Notes: generated by a model not told the origin, from the sequence alone. Positions 44,366-52,868 are shown, numbered from the stretch's first letter. The stretch is DNA of 64,000 nucleotides from Elusimicrobiota bacterium (GCA_016218545.1 JACRDQ010000008.1:1-64000); one strand, 5' to 3'. Program-made: numbers and translations.

Positions 44366-44394
44366 AGTATAGCCTATGTCCCCGGCCTTGTCGA
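44366..44394 (-). promoter_or_regulatory. Promoter of ccdA
   Basis: On the minus strand, TCGACA, a 17-nt spacer and TATACT. It gives a ~38-nt leader containing the mini-ORF and a 7-bp AGGACCG/CGGTCCT inverted repeat. Confidence 0.65.
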
Positions 44395-44467
44395 TGCGGC
44401 GCCTGCCGGCGCTCAGGTGCCGGGGAGGGCCAAGCCCTCTGAAGGCCCAGCGCTGCAAGTCCTGGAG

Positions 44468-44902
44468 TCAACCCCGCTGGTCCGGGGCGTCGAGGCCAGG
44501 GCCGGAGGCGGACGGCAGGGGGGCCAGCAGGCCCCTGACCAGGCTCAGCAGCTTGGGGAGCTCGAAGGGCTTCTTGATATAGGAATTCCCCTCGGACTTG
44601 AGGATGCTGAAGAAGACCTCGTTGTCGTGGCACACGGTCATGAACAGGATGGGCGTATGCTGTTGCCGCGCCTGCTGCCGGACTCCGGAGCAAAGGGCGT
44701 AGCTGTCGGTGCCGGGCACGTTGATGTCCAGGATGACGAGGTCGGGCTTGTGGTGAGCGACCAGGCCGGGCACCTCGCGGCCGTTGGGCATGCACAGGAC
44801 GTCAAAGTGCCTCTGGAGCGCGGTGTGGAGCAGGGCGCGGATGATGCTGTCGTCGTCGACGATCAACACGCTCTGGCGCGGTTCCTTGCCTTCGGGTGTC
44901 AT
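44468..44902 (-). CDS. Single-domain response regulator
   Basis: A 144-residue CheY-like receiver. The acidic cluster is VLIVDDDS, the phospho-acceptor is Asp59 in LVILDINVPG, Thr89 is in LFMTV, and Lys111 is in SYIKKPFELP. There is no output domain; the last ~15 residues (PSASGPGLDAPDQRG) are a flexible tail. It overlaps the upstream histidine kinase by ATGA, so the two are a cognate pair. It probably relays phosphate or acts by protein contact. Confidence 0.9.
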   Translation of the reverse strand: MTPEGKEPRQSVLIVDDDSIIRALLHTALQRHFDVLCMPNGREVPGLVAHHKPDLVILDINVPGTDSYALCSGVRQQARQQHTPILFMTVCHDNEVFFSILKSEGNSYIKKPFELPKLLSLVRGLLAPLPSASGPGLDAPDQRG

Positions 44903-45936
44903 TGGGGGTGCTCCCTCTTGAGGGCTCTGGGGATGTTGAAGTCGATCCTGGTGCCTTTGTCGGCTTCGCTGGTGACGCGGATGGTCCCGCCGTGCGCCTC
45001 GACGGCGAGCCTGCAGAAATAGAGGCCGAGGCCGCTTCCGCGGCGCGTGGTCTGGTCGCCTCCCTCCACGCGGTAGTACTTGCCGAAAAGCTTCCCCAGG
45101 TGCTTGCCCGCGATCCCGATCCCGGTGTCCGAGATCGCGAACCGGAAGCTCTTGTCGTCGAAGCTGATGTCCAGGGACACGCTTCCGTCTCGAGGGGTGT
45201 ATTTGAGGGCGTTGTGGATGAGATTGGCCAGGACCCGGCGGAGGAGCTCCGAATCGGCGTACAGGTCCGCGGGAGCGTCCTTGGCGATGCTCTCGTTGAG
45301 GGTGATGTCGAGATAGGACGCCGCGCCCCTGGCGTCGTCGAGGATGTCCTCGAGGAGCTGTCTGACGTCGATGGGCGCCTTCTGCGCCACCAGCTCGCCT
45401 TGTTCCATGCGGCTGGTGTCTACGAGGGTCTCCAGCAGGGCCATCTGCGACTTGCAGCTGTGCTGGGCCAGCCGCAGCAGCTTGCGCTGGTGCTCGGCGT
45501 CAGGGGGATCGTGGATGAGGCAGGACAGGCAGCCCATGATGGAAGTCATCGGGTTCTTGAGGTCGTGGATGATGGCTTCGTTCATGGTCTTGCGCAGGTT
45601 GTCGATGAGGAGCTCCCGCCTCCGTGCCCGGCGCAGGAGGAAGAGGATGACGCCTATCGTGCCGGCCAGGGCCGCGTTGACCACCAGGGGGACGGCTCCC
45701 GTCCACCACCTGTCCGTCTTGATGAAATCGGTGACGAACGGCAGCACGGTCAACAGGTAGATCAGGCGTCCCATGGAGGATTCAGCCCAGCTTATCCGGT
45801 CATACGGGGCATCCTCGGCCAGGGATGTCTGGTCCCCGGTCGTTCCTTCCATGATGCCGTCAGGCTGTGATGCGCTCAGAGGCGTCTTCCTCCGTCTTCC
45901 CGGCTCTGCGTCGCCTGGGCAGGCTAGGTTCCTCAT
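44899..45936 (-). CDS. Membrane-associated sensor histidine kinase
   Basis: 345 residues. One or two hydrophobic stretches (~57-70, LIYLLTVLPF; ~82-101, PLVVNAALAGTIGVILFLL) precede the HisKA domain with His124 in AIIHDLKNPMTSIMG. HATPase_c has LIHNALKYTP, FAISDTGIGIAG and RRGSGLGLYFCRLA. There is no large extracytoplasmic or PAS sensor domain, so the membrane segment or partner proteins may sense the signal. ATG 45936 is supported by TAATAT ending 6 nt upstream; the Met at 45852 is an alternative. It is co-transcribed with the receiver protein. Confidence 0.92.
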   Translation of the reverse strand: MRNLACPGDAEPGRRRKTPLSASQPDGIMEGTTGDQTSLAEDAPYDRISWAESSMGRLIYLLTVLPFVTDFIKTDRWWTGAVPLVVNAALAGTIGVILFLLRRARRRELLIDNLRKTMNEAIIHDLKNPMTSIMGCLSCLIHDPPDAEHQRKLLRLAQHSCKSQMALLETLVDTSRMEQGELVAQKAPIDVRQLLEDILDDARGAASYLDITLNESIAKDAPADLYADSELLRRVLANLIHNALKYTPRDGSVSLDISFDDKSFRFAISDTGIGIAGKHLGKLFGKYYRVEGGDQTTRRGSGLGLYFCRLAVEAHGGTIRVTSEADKGTRIDFNIPRALKREHPQ

Positions 45937-45942
45937 TGTGGC

Positions 45943-45948
45943 ATATTA
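45943..45948 (-). promoter_or_regulatory. -10 TAATAT of the histidine kinase
   Basis: TAATAT on the minus strand, ending 6 nt before ATG 45936. It lies in the 27-bp gap after the upstream unknown membrane protein. Confidence 0.45.
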
Positions 45949-45963
45949 AGGCAGCGGAGCTCC

Positions 45964-46698
45964 TCACTTCGGCAACTGCAGGGAGCGCACGATCGTCCAG
46001 TAGCCGCAGGCGAGCTCCTCGTGCCTGGCGGCGAGCTCTTCGTTATGGATGATCTCCCATTTCGGCCCGATCACGTAGGGGTTGAACATCGCCTGGCCGC
46101 CGACCTCATATGTCTTGTCGCCGTGGAGGATGAGGAGGTTCCAGGAGTCGTGCTCTCTGCCGTATATCCCGAGTCCGCGGGTCAGGTACAGTAGGCCGCG
46201 ATGGCCTGAGATCGTCAATCTTCGGATGGATTCGGGCACTGCCTCATCTCCCAGCATCTCGTATTTTATGGGGTCGAGCGATTCGCCTGGCTTGAGGCTC
46301 CACGCGTCCTCTATGACCTTTCGCCTCTCCCTGGACCTGAGTGCGGAGTATTCGCCGATGCTGACCGAGTCTACCATGGCGCGCATGTCCTCGGCGTCAG
46401 GGGGCTCTATCGAAACCATGCTCATTCCTGGGCCAGTTGATTCCCGGTCCAGTATGAGGGTCCTCCAATCAGCGGGCTTCAGCAGTCGCACTCCCCGCCA
46501 TGAATACGGTTTGGTCGGGATTTCAGGGCAGGGAGGAAAGGCTTTGGGCAGGGGCGGTCTGGGATAGGTGTAGAGGCCTTTTGGGAGATATAGCCAGCCC
46601 AAGAGCACCAGCAGGATGAGGAGGACCAGGCCGACGCCAGCCAGGATCGCGATGACGCGCCAGGATTTCTTCCACGGCTTCTTGCTGGGTTCGTTCAT
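45964..46698 (-). CDS. Single-pass membrane protein of unknown function
   Basis: 244 residues. A Lys/Trp-rich N-terminus precedes one strong membrane helix (~14-38; VIAILAGVGLVLLILLVLLG). A ~200-residue outer domain follows (KPYSWRGVRLLKPADWRTLI, RGLLYLTRGLGIYGREHDSW). I do not recognise the domain. Codon third positions are less G/C-biased than in neighbours, with more A/T. The weak GAGG at ~9 nt before ATG fits. Together with the next gene it looks like a small accessory insertion. Confidence 0.6.
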   Translation of the reverse strand: MNEPSKKPWKKSWRVIAILAGVGLVLLILLVLLGWLYLPKGLYTYPRPPLPKAFPPCPEIPTKPYSWRGVRLLKPADWRTLILDRESTGPGMSMVSIEPPDAEDMRAMVDSVSIGEYSALRSRERRKVIEDAWSLKPGESLDPIKYEMLGDEAVPESIRRLTISGHRGLLYLTRGLGIYGREHDSWNLLILHGDKTYEVGGQAMFNPYVIGPKWEIIHNEELAARHEELACGYWTIVRSLQLPK

Positions 46699-46720
46699 TT
46701 CGCATGCCTCGTGTATGACA

Positions 46721-47544
46721 TCATGGGATGCGCACTCTGCGTGCCTTGTCGAGGGATCTTCTGGCAGGATCGAGGTCTACTCTTTCAGGAGTGGGGGCGC
46801 CATGGCCTTGCTCGTCGGTCCGGCTGGGTGAGGCTTCTGCTTGGGGCTGCTGAGCTGGTTGGGCTGGTACTTCCGCTAATGTGGGTCCGGACTGAGGAGG
46901 CTCGGCTGCAATGGGTCCTGTTTCTGGGATGGTTGCGAAAACAGGCAGATCGGGTGCTGGGGGTCGTGGTCCTGTGCTCGTGCGGTAGTTCCGGGAGCGT
47001 GCAAGTGATGGCCGCTGCGCCCAGAAGGCGCGGTCCGCTGACAGGGTTTCCTCGTCAAGCTGACGCGCCAAAGGTGTGAGGTGTCGCCTGTCAGCATCCC
47101 ATGGCCCTACACTGTAGCCCATCTGAGTCATCATATCGCCAAATCTCAGCAAGGCGGAAAGCCCTGGGTCTTCCTTTGCCGCAGCATTAGAACGTGATAC
47201 ACGTCGTTCATTGATGTTCCCATATTGGGCGGGCGGGATAGGCTTGCCGTGCCAGATGTTCACGAGCAGCCAAAGCGAGAATGCCAAATGGGATTCATCG
47301 CGGTTCAAGGAGCCTTTGAGGGGCGGCATCCCGGACTCCTGGAGCTCCATGACGACATGGGTCTGGGTGAGCCAGCCTCGTCTTTCCGAGGCAGCAGTGA
47401 TCTCCCGCAACTCCGTGGCCTGGCGGAAGTCACGCACGTGCGCAAGCTCATGGGCCAGCAGCGCGGCCAAGGCTCGGTGGTCAGCCTCGGCGATGCCGCG
47501 GCGAAGCACAGGGTCAGCAGGAGCTGAAGGGTGAACTTGGTCAC
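46721..47544 (-). pseudogene. Frameshifted exported metallopeptidase-like gene (HELAH)
   Basis: Two minus-strand frames must be joined to give a sensible protein. A well-placed promoter leads to GTG 47544, which opens a signal peptide (MTKFTLQLLLTLCFAAA). That frame soon becomes nonsense. The other frame (track ORF 46721-47554) then carries AEADHRALAALLAHELAHVR, a zinc-binding HExxH helix, a ~150-residue domain (FSLWLLVNIWHGKPIPP, GYSVGPWDADRRHL) and a Pro-rich tail. The switch falls near 47490-47500 and needs -1 (or +2). It is a real frameshift mutation, an assembly error, or programmed frameshifting. The TTG at 47554 of the long frame lies upstream of the predicted transcript start. Confidence 0.6.
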
Positions 47545-47553
47545 GTCGACCCA

Positions 47554-47601
47554 ATCATACCAAACCCGCAGGTCGAGTCAAGCGAGGGGAATTGGTAGAA
47601 T
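47554..47601. promoter_or_regulatory. Divergent promoters of the metallopeptidase and EPSP-synthase-like genes
   Basis: Minus strand: TTGACT (47576-47581), a 16-nt spacer and TATGAT (47554-47559), 9 nt before GTG 47544. Plus strand: TAGAAT (47596-47601), 6 nt before ATG 47608. Confidence 0.6.
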
Positions 47602-47607
47602 AAATCC

Positions 47608-47640
47608 ATGACTTTGTCGTCGCGGGGGGGGCCTGCCTGA
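47608..47640 (+). CDS. Leaderless mini-ORF with a G8 tract
   Basis: ATG 47608 lies 6 nt after TAGAAT. It encodes MTLSSRGGPA and stops at a TGA overlapping the next ATG (TGATG). The frame includes a run of eight G. Removing one G would fuse this start in frame with the EPSP-synthase-like protein (MTLSSRGACLMELS...). So the tract could switch the N-terminus, or one G may be a sequencing error. Confidence 0.4.
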   Translation: MTLSSRGGPA

Positions 47641-48935
47641 TGGAGCTTTCGACCAAGAAGGCGCGGCCGCTCATCGGCGAGATCGGGCTCCCCGGGGACA
47701 AGGAGCTCTCGCACCTGGCCCTGGTGCTGGGGTCTTTGTGCGACGGGACGTCGGGCATCACGGGCCTGGGCGAGGGCCTCGACGTGGAGGCCACGAAGGT
47801 CTGCCTGCTGAGGCTGGGCGTGCAGATGCTCAGGCACAAGGTGCGCGAGCACGAGATCCTCGCGGTGCAGGGCAAGGGGCCGCGGAGCCTGGTCGAGAGC
47901 CTGGACTGGCTCGACTGCGAGGATTCCGAGGCCACGCTGGGGCTCCTGATGGGCCTGTTGGCGGGCCAGGACATGAAGTCCAAGCTCACGGGCGGAGAGG
48001 ACCTGAGGCGCGTGCCGCTCAAGGGGCTGGCCTCGGTCTTGCGGGGCATGGGCGCTACGGTCGCCTTTGAGAATGGCGAGAGCGCGCCCCTGACGATCCT
48101 GGGCGCTCCCTTGAAGTCGGCTGAGGTCGAGGTCGAGGACGGCAAGGCCAAGGCCGCGGTCCTCCTGGCAGGGCTCTTCGCTCAAGGCGTCACTTCGGTG
48201 GCGGAGCGCGGCAAGGGCTGGGACCATGTCGAGCGCATGTTCCGGCATTTCGGGGTGCCGTTGGAGCGCGCCGGCAGAGCGTGCAGGGTGGAAGGCGGGG
48301 CCTTGCCGCGCTGCGCGGCCGTGCGCCTGCCCGGCGACATGCATCTGGCGGCCTATTGGGCCGCGGCAGCGAGCATGGTGCCTGGCAGCGACCTCACCAT
48401 GACCGAGATCGGGGCCAACCCGTGCAGGACGGCCTGGCTGGACATCCTGGACAGGATGGGCGCCTCCATCGAGCGCCGGCCCTGGGGCGACAACATCATC
48501 GGAGCGCCTGAGCCGGTCGGAGACCTCCAGGTCAAGGCCGCCGGCTTGAAAGGCGCGGAAGTCTCCGCCGAGGAGACCTCGCGGGCGGTGCACGAGCTGC
48601 CGGTCTTGATGGCGGCCGCGACCCAGGCCAAGGGCAAGACGCGGTTCAAGGGCGTCAGGGCCCTGGACAAGTCCGGCGAGGTCCTGGTCAAGGCCGCGGC
48701 CAAGCTGGTCAAGGCCTTGGGCGGGAAGGTCCTGGTCCGCTCCGGGGTCCTGACCGTGACCGGGCCCACGACCCTGACGGGCCTGCGCATGGAGGCGGGC
48801 AAGGACCCACGCGTGGCCATGGCGGGACTGGTCGCGGGCCTGGTGGCTGAAGGGGAGATGTGTCTGACGGACGGAAGGTGCGTGGTCAACGCCTATCCGA
48901 CATTCTACAGCAGGTTGAGGGCGCTGTGTCAGTGA
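47640..48935 (+). CDS. Divergent EPSP-synthase (AroA)-like protein, probably non-canonical
   Basis: 431 residues with the overall EPSP synthase fold order: N-terminal PGDKELSHLALVLGSL (AroA: PGDKSISHRA), a mid PGDMHLAAYWAAAASMVPGS segment (AroA: PGDxSxAAxxxxAA), and HELPVLMAAATQAKG (AroA: DExPxLAxxAxxAxG). Key AroA features are altered or missing: the Arg of SxSHR, the NxGTAxR loop (here DCEDSEATLGLL), the SSQ segment and the LRxKESDR loop (here VRALDKSGEVL). It is therefore unlikely to bind shikimate-3-phosphate normally. Its stop overlaps the MoxR gene start (GTGA), which ties it to a MoxR/DUF58-transglutaminase operon. ATG 47640 lacks a Shine-Dalgarno. Confidence 0.75.
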   Translation: MELSTKKARPLIGEIGLPGDKELSHLALVLGSLCDGTSGITGLGEGLDVEATKVCLLRLGVQMLRHKVREHEILAVQGKGPRSLVESLDWLDCEDSEATLGLLMGLLAGQDMKSKLTGGEDLRRVPLKGLASVLRGMGATVAFENGESAPLTILGAPLKSAEVEVEDGKAKAAVLLAGLFAQGVTSVAERGKGWDHVERMFRHFGVPLERAGRACRVEGGALPRCAAVRLPGDMHLAAYWAAAASMVPGSDLTMTEIGANPCRTAWLDILDRMGASIERRPWGDNIIGAPEPVGDLQVKAAGLKGAEVSAEETSRAVHELPVLMAAATQAKGKTRFKGVRALDKSGEVLVKAAAKLVKALGGKVLVRSGVLTVTGPTTLTGLRMEAGKDPRVAMAGLVAGLVAEGEMCLTDGRCVVNAYPTFYSRLRALCQ

Positions 48936-49876
48936 AAACAGAGACAGACAGCAGGATCGGCCGGCTCATCGACAACATCAACAGCATCTTCGTGGGCCCG
49001 CCCGAGGTGGTCAAGTTCACGGTGGCGACGCTGCTCAGCCGGGGGCACCTGCTCATCGAGGACGTGCCGGGCATCGGCAAGACGCTCCTGGGCGTGGTCC
49101 TGGCGCGCTCCATCGAGGCGAGCTTCCACCGCATCCAGTTCACCAACGACCTGCTCCCCTCGGACATCCTGGGGCTCTCGGTCTTCGACCAGAAGGCCGG
49201 CTCCTTCGACTTCAAGCCGGGCCCGATCTTCAGCAACGTGGTCCTGGCCGACGAGATCAACCGCTCGACCCCGAAGACGCAATCAGCGCTGCTGGAGGCC
49301 ATGAACGACATGCAGGTCTCCATCGACGGCAAGACGCACGCCCTGCCCCCGCTCTTCATGGTCATCGCCACGCAGAACCCGGTCGAGTACCACGGCACGT
49401 ACCCGCTCCCCGAGGCTCAGCTCGACCGGTTCCTCACGCGCGTGCGCATCGGCTATCCCGCCCCCGGGGCGGAGAAGCGCATCCTCAGGGAGAAGGACTT
49501 GAACGAGCGCATCCAGGCCTTGAAGCCCGCGCTCACGGTCGCGGAGGTGCTGGGCCTCCAGAAGCAGGCCGAGGAAGTGCGGGTGGACGAGGCGCTCCTG
49601 GACTACGTGGTCAAGATCGCCGAGGCCACGCGCGCGGGCAGGTCGGTCAAGCTGGGCTTGAGCCCCCGCGGGGCCCTGGCCGTGGTGCGCGCGGCGCGCT
49701 CCATGGCGCTCATGGCGGGCCGGGAGTATTGCGTCCCGGACGACGTCAAGGCCATGGCGGTCCCGGTCATCAGCCACCGGCTCATCCTCGACACGAGCCT
49801 CTACGGCGTGGCCAAGATCGCGGAGGTGGAGGAGACCGTGGCTTCCATCGTCCGCGGCGTGCCTTCCCCGGACTGA
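48932..49876 (+). CDS. MoxR-family AAA+ ATPase
   Basis: 314 residues from GTG 48932, which overlaps the previous stop as GTGA; the track start at 48860 adds out-of-family sequence. It is a MoxR-type AAA+ chaperone. Walker A is LLIEDVPGIGKTLLG, Walker B is VVLADEINRSTPKTQSALLE (typical LADEINRxxPKTQSALLEAM), sensor 1 is FMVIATQNPVEYHGTYPLPE, and the arginine finger region EAQLDRFLTRV follows. MoxR proteins usually act with DUF58 or VWA partners, and the next gene encodes a DUF58 domain. It probably helps fold or activate the DUF58-transglutaminase protein or its client. Confidence 0.95.
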   Translation: MKTETDSRIGRLIDNINSIFVGPPEVVKFTVATLLSRGHLLIEDVPGIGKTLLGVVLARSIEASFHRIQFTNDLLPSDILGLSVFDQKAGSFDFKPGPIFSNVVLADEINRSTPKTQSALLEAMNDMQVSIDGKTHALPPLFMVIATQNPVEYHGTYPLPEAQLDRFLTRVRIGYPAPGAEKRILREKDLNERIQALKPALTVAEVLGLQKQAEEVRVDEALLDYVVKIAEATRAGRSVKLGLSPRGALAVVRAARSMALMAGREYCVPDDVKAMAVPVISHRLILDTSLYGVAKIAEVEETVASIVRGVPSPD

Positions 49877-49892
49877 CGCGGGAGGAGCCTCC

Positions 49893-52823
49893 ATGACGAG
49901 GTCGCGGCTGACACGGCTCGGCTGGGGGACGCTGGGCATGGCGGTCCTGTCCATGGCCGCCTCCTTGAGCACGGGCAACAACCTCCTCTACGTCCTCTTC
50001 GGCCTGGTGGTCGGGTCCATGGTCGTCGCCTGGGTGGGGGGCAAGCTCAACTTGAGGGGTGTCGCAGCCGAGGTCCGCCAGCCGGACCAGGTGTTCCGCG
50101 GCGAGAGCTTCAAGCTGGGCCTGAAGGTGGTCAACAAGGGCCGGCTGCCTGGCATCGGGCTCAGGGTGCGGGGCGCGTGGATCGCGCGCCTGGGGCCGGG
50201 CCAGGAGCAGGAGGCGCGCTTTCCCTTCATGTTCCGGCACCGCGGGGTCAATGCCGTGGAGGGCCTGGAGCTCGAGAGCCTGTTCCCGTTCGGGTTCTTC
50301 AGGCACTCGAAAGCCCTCCAGGGGCTCACGGGAACCGCTCTGCCGAAGATCCGCGAGGTCCGCGCCGCTGCCGAGATCACGGCGGACGCCAGCCTCTCGG
50401 GCAGGCCGAGGCCCAAGAAGGGACGGGGAGACGAGCTCTTCGGCATCCGGGTCTACGACCAGAGCGACGACTCCAGGCTCATCAACTGGAAGCTCTCAGC
50501 CAAGCAGGACCGCACCCTGGTCAACGAGTTCTGCGCGCCGGGGGAATCCCGGGTCACGATCAGGCTCGAGAACATCGGCTCAGGCGAGGCGGCCGAGGCC
50601 AGGGTGGCTGAGGCGGCCTCGGCGTTCAAGTGGTACGTGGACACCGGGGCTGAGGTGAGGCTGGTCACTCCCGAGGGAGCGGTGGACTACGGGAAGGGCC
50701 TGCTCCACCTGGACAAGGCCCTGCGCTTCATGGCCCTGCTCGGCGAGGGCAGGACGCCCAGGCCCTCGCGCATCCAGCCGCACGAGGACCGCTCCGCGCC
50801 GGATTCAGCCGCCCTGCGGCGCGTCATGTTCTTCGGCACCGCGGTGGTGTACGGCTCCTTGTTCCTGATCGACGAGATCGGGTTCAGGCCTCTCCTGGCC
50901 CTGGCCCCGGCCCTGCCCCTGGGCTGGCTCCTGCACGAGAAGAAGCTCTGGCGGCCGGGCAGGCTCCTCTGGGACCCGGCCTCGGCCCTGGTCCTCCTTT
51001 ATATCCTGACCCTGGATTGGCGCTATTCAGGGGTGGCTGTGGCCAATGTGCACCTCGTGCTCTATCTGCTCGTCAACCGCGCGCTGAACGCGGTGCGGGC
51101 CGAGGACCTGCGGCAGTGGTTCCTCATCCTGTTCCTGGGCTTCTTCCTCGCCTCGGGCCTGACCCTGACCCCGTGGTATTTTCTGGCCTTCCTCCTGTAC
51201 CTCGCCTTTGCCGGGCTCTGGCTCTGCCTGGCTTCGGGCCTCGAGTTCCAGGAGAGGCGCTCGTGGTTCCCAGCCATGGGAGTCGGCCTGGTCGCGACCT
51301 TGGCCGCGGCAGGGATGCTCTTCGTCTTGAGCCCGCGCAGGGACAGCTTCAGGCACATCAACCCGTTCACTGCCATGGGCATCGACAAGCTCCAGCCCAA
51401 GGCTTCGACCGTGGCCGGGTTCGGGGAAGGGGTCAGCCTGGGCTGGTACGGCGAGCTCAAGCGCTCGAGCAGCCGCATGATGCGGGTGCGGCCGCTCTTT
51501 GCCGCCGGGCCGGGCGACCCTCCGCCGCTCTACGTGCGTGGCGCCGCCTTCGACGTGTTCAACGGCAGGAGATGGAGCAAGGGCAAGGTGGGTTTCACCT
51601 ACCGATATGGGACGAGCAAGTATCCCGCGGTCTCGGGCCGCGCCTGGACCCCGCGGCACGGCGAGCTCCTCGAGTTCCCAGGCAAGGGTGAGCCCGCTCC
51701 TCAGGCCTTGGAGTTCATCTACTATCCCGTCAACCTGACGGTCCTCTTCACGGTCGGGGCCGTGAACGCGGTGGCCATGCCTTCCGGGGCCGTGTACTTC
51801 GACCATACGGACTCAGCCTACCTGGGTTCGCCCTATACCCGGGGCCTGCGCTACAACCTCGTGCCCAGAGAGGGGCCTCCGGGATTCGGCGAGGGCATCG
51901 TGGACTACGAGAAGCTCCTGCAAGAGCGGTTCCTGGGGGTCCCGGCCTCGGACGGCAGGGTCGCGGCCCTGGCTGCCAGGCTCACCGCCGGAGCCAGGAC
52001 CGACGAGGAGAAAGCCCGGCTCGTGGAGACCCACCTGCGCAGGGCCTATTCCTACTCGACCTACTCGGCCTCCAAGGACAAGACCCTGGAGGACTTCCTC
52101 TTCAAGGACCGCAAGGGCAACTGCGAGTTCTTCGCCACGGCCGCTGCCGTGCTCCTGCGCCATGCAGGCGTGCCCACCAGGCTGGTCACGGGATTCCTGG
52201 CCTCGGAGTGGAACGAGTACGGCAAGTTCTACGACGTCAGGCAGGGTCAGGCCCACGCGTGGGTCGAGGCCTACGCCGAAGGCAGATGGATCACGCTCGA
52301 GCCCACGCCTGCCTCGGGCTTCTCTGCCGCGCGGGACGCGCTCCTAAGCCGCCTCCAGCGCATGATGAACGCCCTCGAGCTCAGATGGTACCGCCACGTC
52401 ATCGGCTATGACTCCTATTCCCAGCGCGACACCTTCTACCGCCTGAGCCAGGCCCTGACGCGCGAGCGCGTGACCGGCTGGCTCAAGGCCGCGGTCCAGC
52501 CTCTCGGAGCGGGCCTGTTCCTGGCAGGCTTGGTGTTCCTGGCTGCCAGGCTCAGGCACAGCTTCAAGTCCAGGCCCACGACCCTCTATGGCCGGGCCGC
52601 GAGGCTGCTCGAGAATGCCGGAATGACCAGGGAGCCGTCCATGACTCCCATGGAGCATGCCTTGAAAGCCCAAGCAGGCAGGCCCGAGCTCGACCCGGTC
52701 GTGGAGCTCGTGGAGCTTCACTACCGGGAGCGCTACAGCGGCCAAGCCCTCGACGCCGGCCAGGCAGGCAGGGCCGAGGAGCTCCTCAGGACGCTCGAGC
52801 AGGTCTCCGGCAGGAGGAAATGA
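49893..52823 (+). CDS. DUF58-TgpA-type transglutaminase fusion membrane protein
   Basis: 976 residues. Residues 1-~300: two N-terminal membrane helices, then DUF58 (signature GIRVYDQSDDSRLINWKLSA). Residues ~310-510: a TgpA/DUF3488-like bundle of membrane helices (VLLYILTLDWRYSGVAV, WFLILFLGFFLASGL). Residues ~540-830: a periplasmic transglutaminase core with Cys744 in KGNCEFFATAAAVLL, His788 in GQAHAWVEAY, and Glu803 in WITLEPTP where Asp is usual. A last helix (~865-890) and a DUF4129-like tail (SMTPMEHALKAQ) follow. In most bacteria DUF58 and TgpA proteins are separate genes next to MoxR; here they are one chain. The operon ends in a strong hairpin. Confidence 0.92.
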   Translation: MTRSRLTRLGWGTLGMAVLSMAASLSTGNNLLYVLFGLVVGSMVVAWVGGKLNLRGVAAEVRQPDQVFRGESFKLGLKVVNKGRLPGIGLRVRGAWIARLGPGQEQEARFPFMFRHRGVNAVEGLELESLFPFGFFRHSKALQGLTGTALPKIREVRAAAEITADASLSGRPRPKKGRGDELFGIRVYDQSDDSRLINWKLSAKQDRTLVNEFCAPGESRVTIRLENIGSGEAAEARVAEAASAFKWYVDTGAEVRLVTPEGAVDYGKGLLHLDKALRFMALLGEGRTPRPSRIQPHEDRSAPDSAALRRVMFFGTAVVYGSLFLIDEIGFRPLLALAPALPLGWLLHEKKLWRPGRLLWDPASALVLLYILTLDWRYSGVAVANVHLVLYLLVNRALNAVRAEDLRQWFLILFLGFFLASGLTLTPWYFLAFLLYLAFAGLWLCLASGLEFQERRSWFPAMGVGLVATLAAAGMLFVLSPRRDSFRHINPFTAMGIDKLQPKASTVAGFGEGVSLGWYGELKRSSSRMMRVRPLFAAGPGDPPPLYVRGAAFDVFNGRRWSKGKVGFTYRYGTSKYPAVSGRAWTPRHGELLEFPGKGEPAPQALEFIYYPVNLTVLFTVGAVNAVAMPSGAVYFDHTDSAYLGSPYTRGLRYNLVPREGPPGFGEGIVDYEKLLQERFLGVPASDGRVAALAARLTAGARTDEEKARLVETHLRRAYSYSTYSASKDKTLEDFLFKDRKGNCEFFATAAAVLLRHAGVPTRLVTGFLASEWNEYGKFYDVRQGQAHAWVEAYAEGRWITLEPTPASGFSAARDALLSRLQRMMNALELRWYRHVIGYDSYSQRDTFYRLSQALTRERVTGWLKAAVQPLGAGLFLAGLVFLAARLRHSFKSRPTTLYGRAARLLENAGMTREPSMTPMEHALKAQAGRPELDPVVELVELHYRERYSGQALDAGQAGRAEELLRTLEQVSGRRK

Positions 52824-52849
52824 ACAGGGGGCGCTCGCGCGCCCCCTGT
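52824..52849. terminator. Bidirectional GC-rich hairpin
   Basis: ACAGGGGGCGC and GCGCCCCCTGT form a perfect 11-bp stem with a TCGC loop, 1 nt after the transglutaminase stop and before the convergent coiled-coil gene's end. Confidence 0.75.
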
Positions 52850-52868
52850 CCGTTGACGGGCCTTCAGC

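Noticed and set aside
47541-48593. 350-aa minus-strand ORF opposite the EPSP-synthase-like gene
   Set aside because: Shadow composition and no motifs; the plus frame has recognisable AroA-like segments.
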